Source of the DNA: Labrenzia sp. CE80
GTDB taxonomy: Bacteria > Pseudomonadota > Alphaproteobacteria > Rhizobiales > Stappiaceae
Reading direction: 5' to 3'
DNA: 64,000 nucleotides
NCBI RefSeq assembly: GCF_009650605.1
Contig: NZ_WAJT01000004.1
Coordinates: 1-64,000, forward strand
In this document: positions 51,248 to 59,073 of the stretch, piece after piece
How the letters are laid out: every line of letters begins with the position of its first letter
Position numbering within the stretch: the first letter of the stretch is position 1
The notes under the pieces: model-generated
What the model was told of the DNA's origin: nothing
The model's database searches: none
Seen by the model: the letters and a program-made list of their open reading frames with translations, nothing else
Made by a program: the position numbers and the translations under genes

Positions 51248-52348
51248 ATGGATCGTCGTTCCTTTATCAAGAAGGCCGGCCTGGGTGCAGGTGGTGCTGT
51301 TGCAGCTTCCACTCTTGCTGCTCCGGCTATCGCACAGTCGACCACTGACATGGTCATCGTCTCCACCTGGCCGCGGGATTTCCCGGGTCTGGGTGTTTCC
51401 GCGCAGCGTCTTGCAGCGCGTATCGGTGAGCTCACCGAGGGGCGTATCAATGTTCAGTATTTTGCTGCCGGCGAACGCGTTGGCGCATTCGACTCCTTCG
51501 ATGAAGTCGCTTCCGGCAACGCTCAGGCCTATATCGGCGCTGACTACTACTGGAAGGGTAAACACCCTGCATGGGCCTATTTCACGGCTGTTCCGTTCGG
51601 CCTGACTTATGCTGAAATCGACGCCTGGATTAAGTTCGGTGGCGGACAGGAGCTCTGGGATGAGCTTGCTGGTGAATTCGGCCTAAAGAACTTTGCTTGT
51701 GGTAACACCGGCGTTCAGATGGGTGGCTGGTTCAACAAGGAAATCGAAACCGCTGATGACCTTAAGGGTCTCAAGATGCGTATTCCTGGCCTCGGCGGCG
51801 ACGTCATGGCCAAGCTTGGCGCTTCTCCTGTTTCGCTTCCTGGCGGTCAGATCTACGAAAACCTCGTGTCTGGCGCTGTCGATGCAACCGAGTGGGTAGG
51901 TCCTTACAACGACTACTTCATGAAGTTCTACGAAGCTGCGAAATACTACTACTATCCGGGCATGCATGAGCCGGGCTCGCAGCTTGCCATGGGCATGAAC
52001 GCTTCCTGGTGGAATTCCCTGTCCAAAACGGATCAGGCAATCATCGAAGCAGCTTGTAACGAAGAAAATGCACGTCAGATGGCTGAGACCAACGCTGAAA
52101 ACGGCGTTTACCTCGACAAGCTGATCAATGAGCACGGCGTTGAACTGAAGAAGTTCAATGACGAAGTCTACGATGCTTTCGGTGAAGCTGCGGAAGAAGT
52201 GTTTGACGAAACCATCCAGCATGGTGATCTGACCGCACGTACCCATGAGAGCTTTGCGAAGGCTCGTTCTGAAATCGGCCGTTGGATGCTTCTTGCTGAC
52301 ACTGGTTACACTGAACAGCGTAACCGCGTTCTGGGCATTACTGTCTAA
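51248..52348 (+). CDS. dctP: TRAP transporter substrate-binding protein, Tat-exported
   Basis: A 366-residue periplasmic receptor of the DctP/TakP type. It carries a twin-arginine signal (DRRSFIKKAG, then a hydrophobic stretch to APAIAQ at about residue 30), unlike the Sec signals of the other two DctP proteins in the window. Family features include FAAGERVGAFDSFDEV and KGLKMRIPGLGGDVMAKLG with the ligand Arg near residue 178. The length and Tat signal match the TakP group, which bind 2-oxo acids or similar carboxylates. A GGGAGG site precedes the ATG. First gene of a TRAP operon with an oversized DctQ and DctM. Confidence 0.93.
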   Translation: MDRRSFIKKAGLGAGGAVAASTLAAPAIAQSTTDMVIVSTWPRDFPGLGVSAQRLAARIGELTEGRINVQYFAAGERVGAFDSFDEVASGNAQAYIGADYYWKGKHPAWAYFTAVPFGLTYAEIDAWIKFGGGQELWDELAGEFGLKNFACGNTGVQMGGWFNKEIETADDLKGLKMRIPGLGGDVMAKLGASPVSLPGGQIYENLVSGAVDATEWVGPYNDYFMKFYEAAKYYYYPGMHEPGSQLAMGMNASWWNSLSKTDQAIIEAACNEENARQMAETNAENGVYLDKLINEHGVELKKFNDEVYDAFGEAAEEVFDETIQHGDLTARTHESFAKARSEIGRWMLLADTGYTEQRNRVLGITV

Positions 52349-52368
52349 GTATTGCGGTTTTAAACGCA

Positions 52369-52392
52369 GGGGACGGGAGAAATCCCGTCCCC
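52369..52392 (+). other. Hairpin with GNRA loop between dctP and dctQ
   Basis: GGGGACGGGA and TCCCGTCCCC form a perfect 10-bp stem closed by a GAAA tetraloop, 20 nt after the dctP stop. It is followed by ACTCTTGTTG rather than a T-run, so it is more likely an mRNA-processing or partial-attenuation element than a full terminator. Confidence 0.65.
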
Positions 52393-52434
52393 ACTCTTGT
52401 TGCATCTAAATAAAAACCAAAGGGCACATCCGCA

Positions 52435-53469
52435 ATGACGGCCTTGAACACCGTTCAAGACGTGTCTGCCAACTCCAACGCGACAATGGGTTCGTCCAAG
52501 GGCCCCGTTCCAGTCCGGACTTTCGGCTGGATCATTCTCGCAGTGATGGCAGCGTTCTTGCTGAACAATTATCTCAACTACTGGCAGGGACTTCCCGGTG
52601 TTGCGCCGATTTTCGGTGGCCCCGTGAACGGTTCCATGCCGATCCTTTGGTCTTGGGTGCAGCTGGGCCTTTATGCCATGGCTGTCGTCCTCGCCTTTCT
52701 GCATGTCGGGCGGACGAAGTCCGTCACACTGCGTGAGGATGCAAAGCGTATTAGCGATATCAACGCGTTCCTGATCCGTGCGGCTTTCTGGGCGGTTCTT
52801 ATCGTAGGGCTTGTCGATACTGTTATTTCCTTCCTTCGCGTCGAAGGGATGCTCGAGGGCATTGTCGGGACAGGGCTTGCAGCTGATCTGGGTCGATCCC
52901 ATTTCCGCGGCGGCTATGTTCATATGCCGCTTATCGCGCTTTCCGTCGTGATCGCCGCCTTCACCCGGACGCTCGGCTTTACATGGCTTGCGCTGCTCGT
53001 GGTTGCTGCCGAGCTCCTGATCGTGATTGGTCGCTTCATCTTCTCCTACGAGCAGGCCTTCATGGCCGACCTGGTGCGCTTCTGGTATGCAGCACTGTTC
53101 CTCTTTGCCAGCGCCTACACGCTTCTGGAAGAGGGGCATGTCCGCGTCGATGTGTTCTACGCCGGGTTCAATTCGAGGCTTAAGGGCAAGGTCAACGCCG
53201 TTGGCTCGCTTCTTCTTGGCATTTCCCTGTGCTGGGTCATTCTGATCATTGGCATGGGCGGCAAGCAGAACATCATCAATAGCCCGATCCTTTCCTATGA
53301 AACGACGCAGGCTGGCTTCGGCCTTTATGTGAAGTACTTGATGGCTGGTTTCCTGGGCGTTTTTGCTGTGTCCATGATGATCCAGTTTGTCAGCTACCTC
53401 ATGGATGCCGTTGCCGATATGCGCGGTGAACCGGGCGGTCGTGACCACGACGTCCCCGCTGCCCACTAG
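52435..53469 (+). CDS. dctQ: TRAP transporter small permease, enlarged (DctQ-like)
   Basis: A 344-residue membrane protein in the dctQ position of the operon, about twice the usual 160-180 residues. About eight hydrophobic segments are visible (for example near residues 31-49, 70-91, 114-135, 160-185, 186-205, 218-236, 259-282 and 301-323). The second half, from about 210, carries the DctQ-like core (WYAALFLFASAYTLLEEGHVRVDVFY). The first half is an added N-terminal block. It is the partner of the large DctM that follows after 20 bp. Confidence 0.85.
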   Translation: MTALNTVQDVSANSNATMGSSKGPVPVRTFGWIILAVMAAFLLNNYLNYWQGLPGVAPIFGGPVNGSMPILWSWVQLGLYAMAVVLAFLHVGRTKSVTLREDAKRISDINAFLIRAAFWAVLIVGLVDTVISFLRVEGMLEGIVGTGLAADLGRSHFRGGYVHMPLIALSVVIAAFTRTLGFTWLALLVVAAELLIVIGRFIFSYEQAFMADLVRFWYAALFLFASAYTLLEEGHVRVDVFYAGFNSRLKGKVNAVGSLLLGISLCWVILIIGMGGKQNIINSPILSYETTQAGFGLYVKYLMAGFLGVFAVSMMIQFVSYLMDAVADMRGEPGGRDHDVPAAH

Positions 53470-53489
53470 ACCGTCAGAGACTGCTTGAT

Positions 53490-56156
53490 ATGGAACTCTT
53501 CTTTCTAGCCCTTCTTGTGATCCTGATGGCGACCGCGCTTGGTTCAGGATTCCCGGTGGCCTTTGCGTTGCCGGGTTCGGCGATCATCACTATCGGCATC
53601 GCGGCCCTGTCCGGATACATTTTCTCGACCGGAACAGATGCGTTCTTCGCGCATGGTGGTCCGGGCCAGTGGCTGAGTGCCGGCGTTACCAACTTCCGAG
53701 GGATCTATTGGGAGGCTGAGCGCGATACGCTGATTGCCATCCCATTGTTCGTGTTCATGGGAATCATGCTGCAGCGTTCGAAGATCGCTGAGGATCTGCT
53801 CGTGACCATGGCGCGCCTGTTTGGACCGGTTCCCGGCGGACTTGGCATTTCGGTCGTGTTTGTGGGTGCGCTTCTTGCGGCGACGACAGGTATTGTTGGT
53901 GCAACCGTTGTTGCCATGGGCCTGATCTCACTGCCTGCAATGCTGCGCAACAATTACTCTGTCCCGCTCGCGACCGGTACGATTGCAGCCTCAGGCACAC
54001 TTGGTCAGATCATTCCACCGTCGATCGTTTTGATCATCCTTGCCGACCAGCTTGCCAGTGCGGTTGATCAGGCAGGTGCTATTCGGCAAACGCTCTATAA
54101 GCAGACGACAGGCGAAATTTCGATGCCGTCGGACTTTGCTGTTGTGTCGACCAGTGCCGGTGAAATGTTCCTGGGCGCGTTCCTACCCGGAATGGTTCTT
54201 GTGGGCCTCTATATGGCCTTCATTCTCGGGTTTGCGCTGATCAACCCGAAGGCGGCTCCTGCGGTCCACCACGAAGGCAAGTTTGACCGCAAGTTCGCGG
54301 TCCAGGTTTTCGTAACGCTTGTCCCGCCGCTGGCACTGATCTTCCTCGTTCTGGGCTCGATCATCGCGGGCATCGCAACCGTAAACCAGGCCGGTGCCAT
54401 CGGCGCCGTGGGCGCCATGGTTATGGCCGGGTATCGACTGCGTGACGGTGAGCGCGGGGCCTATTCACCTGCAATCATCGCTATCCTCTCACTTTTGGCG
54501 ATTGCGCTGGTTGTCAGTTTCATCGGTGCGATCAACATCAAACGCATCGAAACCAGTCAGGATCTTCTCGGGCTTGTGATTGCCCTGATTGCTGTCTCCA
54601 TGCTGCTCATCGCGGTATTCTGGAGTGGTTGGCGCACACTGAAGATTGAAGACACGCTGCGTGGCGTAATGGTCGAGACAGCGAAGACCACCTCGCTGGT
54701 GTTCATCATTCTGGTTGGCGCGGCCATGCTGACGTCTTCCTTCCGGGCGTTTGGTGGTGAAGAGCTGGTCAAAGACTTCCTTCTTGGACTACCCGGTGGC
54801 TTCTGGGCACAGTTCCTCATTGTCATGATGGTCATCTTCATCCTCGGCTTCTTTCTCGACTTCATCGAGATTGCCGTGGTCGTCGTGCCGATCGTGGCCC
54901 CGATTCTCCTCGCTGATCCTTCCGCCAATGTGACCGCAGTCTGGCTCGGTGTGATGATCGGTTTGAATATCCAGACGTCGTTCCTGACGCCGCCGTTTGG
55001 TTTCGCATTGTTCTATCTGCGCGGTGTCGCTCCGGCGGTGGTCAAGACCATCGACATGTACAAGGGTGTTATCGCCTTTATTGGTCTTCAGCTGTTTGCT
55101 CTGGCGATCGTCGGACTGTACCCACAGCTTGTGAACTACCTGCCGAACAGGGCGTCGCTGCTGTCTGAAACGGCGCCTCCGCCGAAGAACCCGCGTCTGC
55201 AATATTGCATGGAGAACCTCGTTTATGAGGACTTCCAGCAAAATGGCGATACTATTCTGTCTGCAATTCAGACCGCCGAAGGGCTCGATGTGAGTTATCT
55301 TCCGGAAGATCTGCAAAAGGATCTCGCGAAAGGGTTTGAACAGGCTCGCAACGCGATTCCTCAGATGACTGCTATTGTCGATGCAGAAGAAGCCGTCGCG
55401 GCTGCTGCGGGAGACTATCGCCCTCTTCACGGTGAAGTTCGTGCTCTTGAGCGTGATGCGCGCCGCATCGACGAGACCATTGAGGAGCTGAAGGTTATTG
55501 TCAGCCGTTCGGGTGAGACTGGGATCTATACCGTTGCTCAGGGCGAACGGGCTCAAGCGCGGATTGACGTACTGACGGTCGAGCATGACGCACTGCTTGC
55601 TGAGATTCCGGCTGAATGGGAGGAGGTCAACAAGACCTTCGCGGACATCCAAAAGGCGGAAACCAAGGCGCGTCAGACCTACCGGCGTACGGTCGATCAG
55701 GCCTATGAGCCTTTGAGCGAGGTTCGTCTTATTCTATCCGATGCAGACAAGCTTGCGTCCAAGGAAGCCGAAATCGAAGGCTTGAAGGAAGCGATCTCGA
55801 ACCTGGATGCGGCCGCAGCCGTGGAGCAGATTGAGGCCGTACGGTCGTCTGTGGGTGAAGTCGAAGGTGCGAGCGACATCCGCAAGGGCCTTTCTGCTGC
55901 GCGCAAGATCATGCGTGGGAAGACGCCAGACAAGGACGAGGCTATCGCAGAGATCGACAACTCACTGGCCGAGCTCAAGTCCGATCTGGAATGGCGTGAA
56001 AAAGGCGCGGCCGAGCTGCTGCCGAAGCTTGCGGCGTATGATGAGGTCATCAAGGACAACATCGGTCTTCGCCAACAGTCCCGTCTGCCAGACGGACTTG
56101 CGCTGGACGTTGCCGCCTGTCTTTCCGGGCACCGTGATATTTCACTGAACTTCTAA
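53490..56156 (+). CDS. dctM: TRAP transporter large permease with C-terminal coiled-coil extension (DctM)
   Basis: An 888-residue protein, about twice a normal DctM. The membrane part spans about residues 1-555 with DctM motifs (LAATTGIVGATVVAMGL near 131-147; GTLGQIIPPSIVLI near 168-181; TPPFGFALFY near 500-509). From about residue 565 the sequence turns into a hydrophilic, heptad-rich helical region (GEVRALERDARRIDETIEEL; KEAEIEGLKEAISNLDAAAA) without membrane segments, running to the end. Loops within the membrane part are also enlarged. A strong intrinsic terminator follows 24 bp after the stop. The extension's partner is unknown. Confidence 0.9.
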   Translation: MELFFLALLVILMATALGSGFPVAFALPGSAIITIGIAALSGYIFSTGTDAFFAHGGPGQWLSAGVTNFRGIYWEAERDTLIAIPLFVFMGIMLQRSKIAEDLLVTMARLFGPVPGGLGISVVFVGALLAATTGIVGATVVAMGLISLPAMLRNNYSVPLATGTIAASGTLGQIIPPSIVLIILADQLASAVDQAGAIRQTLYKQTTGEISMPSDFAVVSTSAGEMFLGAFLPGMVLVGLYMAFILGFALINPKAAPAVHHEGKFDRKFAVQVFVTLVPPLALIFLVLGSIIAGIATVNQAGAIGAVGAMVMAGYRLRDGERGAYSPAIIAILSLLAIALVVSFIGAINIKRIETSQDLLGLVIALIAVSMLLIAVFWSGWRTLKIEDTLRGVMVETAKTTSLVFIILVGAAMLTSSFRAFGGEELVKDFLLGLPGGFWAQFLIVMMVIFILGFFLDFIEIAVVVVPIVAPILLADPSANVTAVWLGVMIGLNIQTSFLTPPFGFALFYLRGVAPAVVKTIDMYKGVIAFIGLQLFALAIVGLYPQLVNYLPNRASLLSETAPPPKNPRLQYCMENLVYEDFQQNGDTILSAIQTAEGLDVSYLPEDLQKDLAKGFEQARNAIPQMTAIVDAEEAVAAAAGDYRPLHGEVRALERDARRIDETIEELKVIVSRSGETGIYTVAQGERAQARIDVLTVEHDALLAEIPAEWEEVNKTFADIQKAETKARQTYRRTVDQAYEPLSEVRLILSDADKLASKEAEIEGLKEAISNLDAAAAVEQIEAVRSSVGEVEGASDIRKGLSAARKIMRGKTPDKDEAIAEIDNSLAELKSDLEWREKGAAELLPKLAAYDEVIKDNIGLRQQSRLPDGLALDVAACLSGHRDISLNF

Positions 56157-56180
56157 GGTTCGGCGAAATAGGGGATAAGG

Positions 56181-56212
56181 AACGGGGGAAAGGCAACTTT
56201 CTCCCGTTTTTT
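56181..56212 (+). terminator. Intrinsic terminator between the two TRAP modules
   Basis: A 12-bp stem (AACGGGGGAAAG with CTTTCTCCCGTT, one G-U pair) closes on a GCAA tetraloop and continues into a TTTTTT run. It stands 24 bp after the 888-residue DctM and ends 14 bp before the next dctQ start, so it should sharply reduce read-through into the second Q/M pair. Confidence 0.88.
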
Positions 56213-56225
56213 GTAGGCACGAACC

Positions 56226-56777
56226 ATGATGACGCAAATTCCAAGAGTCGTGACGCAGGTGAACCGCTTTGTCGCATCGATCGCAGCGGCGAGCTTGCTT
56301 CTTTTGTTCGCGACGCAGTTCTGCGTTGTTTTGCTTCGCTATGTTTTCGACACAGGCTTTGTCTGGATGCAGGAGTTGCCACTTTATTTTCATGGCGCGG
56401 CAGCCCTTTTGGCAATTGGCTACACGCTCCACACCGGTGGCCACATTCGGGTGGATATCTTCTATCGATCGGCAGGCGAAAGACGAAAGGCTCTTGTGGA
56501 TGCTGGCGGCAGCCTTCTGTTCCTGCTGCCGGTCTCGGTCACGATCTTCTGGTATTCGCTTCCCTATGTGATCGCGTCATGGGCGGTCTTAGAGAGGTCG
56601 GCGCAGCCGTCTGGCATCCCCGCGATTTTTGTTCTCAAGACTTTGTTGCCGGTTTTCTCGCTTCTTCTGGCGCTGCAGGCCTTCGCACAATTTTGGAACG
56701 CTTGTTGCGTGCTGTTTGGGGCGCGGGAGATTGATCCAGCGGCGCTTGATCCTGGCGCAGAAGAGGGTCTGCATTGA
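56226..56777 (+). CDS. dctQ: TRAP transporter small permease (DctQ), orphan pair
   Basis: Small membrane subunit of 183 residues with four helices (near residues 15-38, 52-72, 92-114, 130-152); the motif VWMQELPLYFHGAAALLAIGYTLHTGGHIRVDIFY is the family core. It lies directly after a terminator and before a matching dctM, with no binding-protein gene alongside. Expression presumably relies on read-through or a promoter inside the upstream dctM. It overlaps dctM by 4 nt (TTGA). Confidence 0.9.
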   Translation: MMTQIPRVVTQVNRFVASIAAASLLLLFATQFCVVLLRYVFDTGFVWMQELPLYFHGAAALLAIGYTLHTGGHIRVDIFYRSAGERRKALVDAGGSLLFLLPVSVTIFWYSLPYVIASWAVLERSAQPSGIPAIFVLKTLLPVFSLLLALQAFAQFWNACCVLFGAREIDPAALDPGAEEGLH

Positions 56778-58336
56778 CCTTGCTTTTTGAACATCTTGAT
56801 CTGCTGATGCTGGTCGTGTCTTTGCTGATGCTTCTGCTCGGCTATCCCGCCGCCTTCACCCTTGGCGGTGTTGCACTTGTCTTTGCTGGAATCGGATTTT
56901 TCAGTGGCGTGGGCCCAACAATGGGTGCCATCCCGATACGTGTCTTCGGCACGATCAGCAATGAAACGCTGATTGCGGTGCCGCTCTTCATCGTGATGGG
57001 TATCATGCTTGAAAAAGCGCGAATAGCGGAAGATCTCCTGACTGCGCTCGGATGGCTGTTCCGCAAGGTGCCAGGAGGTCTTGTTATTTCGGTGACCGTC
57101 GTCGGAGCGCTTCTTGCCGCTTCGACGGGGATTGTCGGTGCGACCGTTGTGACCATGGGCCTGATCTCACTGCCTTCGCTCCTAAAGGCAGGCGTGTCCC
57201 CACGTTTGGCGACAGGATCCATCGCAGCGGCGGGTACGCTTGGCCAGATTATCCCACCGTCCATTGTCCTCGTTTTTCTCGCTGATCAGCTCTCGAACGC
57301 CTACCAGACCAGCCAGCGTGAAATGGGAAATTTCGCACCTGATCCGTTTTCCATCGCCGACCTTTTCGCCGCAGCCTTCTTGCCAGGACTCCTGTTGGTC
57401 GGCGTCTACGTGATCTATCAAGTCGTGGTGTCTTTGCGAACAAACTCTAGAGCCCGGGATCCTTCAACTGGATCCGCCGAGATGGCAACGGTTGATGTCT
57501 GGCTCGCGATGGGGCCGCCGCTTGCACTGATCCTGTGTGTTCTCGGTGCAATTCTCGGAGGGGTTGCGACACCCACAGAAGCGGCGTCCCTCGGGGTGGC
57601 CGGAGCCCTTGTTCTCGCAGGTAGCAGGCGGGTGCCCGACCGTTCTTGGTTGCTTCTCGTGCCTTTGTCAGGCGCGTTCACCCTTATCCTCACTCAATCT
57701 GTCGAGGCACTTTGGGTTGGAACGGATTCCGTCTTTGCTTTCGCTGTCTCCGTCATCGGGACGCTTGCTGTCGCGGGGGGGCTGCTCGCCAATATCGTCG
57801 TTCTGTTCCGGAGCGGGATCTTGAGCGATGTCTTGCAGTCCGCGGTCGAATTCACCGCCATGGTCTTTGCGATCATGATCGGGGCGACGATCTTTTCGCT
57901 CATTTTTCGGGATCTGGGTGGTGATGAGACCGTCTCTGCTCTTCTCGAAGACCTTCCAGGGGGCACGCTTGGCGCGGTCCTGATTGTCATGGCGGTCATG
58001 TTCGCGCTTGGTTTCTTTTTGGACTTTCTGGAGATCGTCTTTGTGGTCGTGCCCTTGGTGGCGCCGATCCTGCTGCAGCTGCCGATGCCGGACGGAAGTC
58101 CGATGAGCCCAGCCTGGCTTGGTGTAATGATGGCAGTGAACCTTCAGACGTCTTTTCTAACGCCTCCCTTCGGTTTTGCCTTGTTTTACCTTCGAGGGGC
58201 TGCTCCAAAAGAGGTCGCGACGGCTGACATATATCTGGGGGCAGCACCTTTCGTTGGACTGCAGCTGCTGGTTCTGATTTGCCTTTGGTTCTTTCCGGAC
58301 ATCGCCACCTGGCTACCCAGGTATCTGTTCTCCTGA
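56774..58336 (+). CDS. dctM: TRAP transporter large permease (DctM), orphan pair
   Basis: Large membrane subunit of 520 residues with DctM motifs (GALLAASTGIVGATVVTMGL near 111-130; GTLGQIIPPSIVLVFLADQL near 154-173; TPPFGFALFYLRGAAP near 462-477). It is longer than the 425-residue norm because of enlarged inner loops. The motifs closely match those of the preceding 888-residue DctM, so the two are sisters and may share the single DctP at 51248-52348. The start is TTG overlapping the dctQ stop, with AGAGGG upstream. The stop lies 3 nt from the convergent response-regulator stop. Confidence 0.92.
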   Translation: MTLLFEHLDLLMLVVSLLMLLLGYPAAFTLGGVALVFAGIGFFSGVGPTMGAIPIRVFGTISNETLIAVPLFIVMGIMLEKARIAEDLLTALGWLFRKVPGGLVISVTVVGALLAASTGIVGATVVTMGLISLPSLLKAGVSPRLATGSIAAAGTLGQIIPPSIVLVFLADQLSNAYQTSQREMGNFAPDPFSIADLFAAAFLPGLLLVGVYVIYQVVVSLRTNSRARDPSTGSAEMATVDVWLAMGPPLALILCVLGAILGGVATPTEAASLGVAGALVLAGSRRVPDRSWLLLVPLSGAFTLILTQSVEALWVGTDSVFAFAVSVIGTLAVAGGLLANIVVLFRSGILSDVLQSAVEFTAMVFAIMIGATIFSLIFRDLGGDETVSALLEDLPGGTLGAVLIVMAVMFALGFFLDFLEIVFVVVPLVAPILLQLPMPDGSPMSPAWLGVMMAVNLQTSFLTPPFGFALFYLRGAAPKEVATADIYLGAAPFVGLQLLVLICLWFFPDIATWLPRYLFS

Positions 58337-58345
58337 GGATCAGGA
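58331..58345. other. Palindrome spanning two convergent stop codons
   Basis: TCCTGA-GGA-TCAGGA contains the TGA of dctM and, on the other strand, the stop of the response regulator gene. Like the one at 45144-45161, it may end both transcripts. Confidence 0.4.
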
Positions 58346-59071
58346 CCAGGTGACCGCCGCGGCGAGCATGTATCCTGAGCCATAGACTGTCCTGATGAGG
58401 CTTGGCTTGTGCTCGGTGCTGAGTTTTTTCCGGATGCGTGAGATCCGGACATCGATGGAACGGTCCATGCTCTCATCCCGACCGCCATGCTCCAGAAGAT
58501 AATCCCGGCTCAACACCCGTTTGGGCGCACGCAGGAGTGCGTCGAGCAAGCTTGCCTCCCCGGTGGAGAGGAACGTTTCTTCGCCGTCGGGTGAGGTGAG
58601 GCAGTGAGATGAGGGAAGGTATGTCCAGCCTTCAAAGCGGGCCTGCCGTATCGCTGGCTCCGGGGATGGATGATCGGTGGAGCGACGAAGGATGGATCGG
58701 ATTCTTGCGACTACTTCCCGGGGGTCGAAGGGTTTGACGACGTAGTCATCGGCCCCCATCTCGAGACCCATTACGCGATCAGATGAGTGATTTCTCGCCG
58801 AAAGGACGATGATCGGGACTGAAGAAGTCTTGCGGATCTCATTGATCAAGGACATTCCGTCAATGTCAGGCAGGCCAAGATCAATCAGGCAGACAGCAGG
58901 CGTCTCGAGCTGCAAGGCCTCCAGAAGTTCGCCCCCGGATGCGAAGACACGCCCGGAGATCCCGAACGGTTTCATCGCTTCGGTCACCAGCGCGCCGATA
59001 TCGGGCTCATCATCGACAATGAATGCAAGCGAAGAAGATATGTGGCTGGGGTCTGTGAAGCGGGCGGTCAA
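58340..59071 (-). CDS. OmpR-type response regulator
   Basis: A two-component regulator of 243 residues. The receiver domain has the acid pocket in FIVDDEPDIG and the phospho-Asp in CLIDLGLPDIDG; the Lys of VKPFDPREV is present. A winged-helix Trans_reg_C domain follows (ESMDRSIDVRISRIRKKL near the end). The frame is open to 59182 inside the kinase gene, but the TTG at 59071, 2 nt after the kinase stop, leaves only a short lead before the receiver and is preferred. It pairs with the hybrid kinase upstream and converges on the TRAP block. Confidence 0.88.
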   Translation of the reverse strand: MTARFTDPSHISSSLAFIVDDEPDIGALVTEAMKPFGISGRVFASGGELLEALQLETPAVCLIDLGLPDIDGMSLINEIRKTSSVPIIVLSARNHSSDRVMGLEMGADDYVVKPFDPREVVARIRSILRRSTDHPSPEPAIRQARFEGWTYLPSSHCLTSPDGEETFLSTGEASLLDALLRAPKRVLSRDYLLEHGGRDESMDRSIDVRISRIRKKLSTEHKPSLIRTVYGSGYMLAAAVTWS

Positions 59072-59073
59072 GG

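Noticed and set aside
52360..53466. Minus-strand open frame of 368 codons opposite the enlarged dctQ
   Set aside because: The plus strand encodes a multi-helix membrane protein in operon context; the antisense frame is its shadow.
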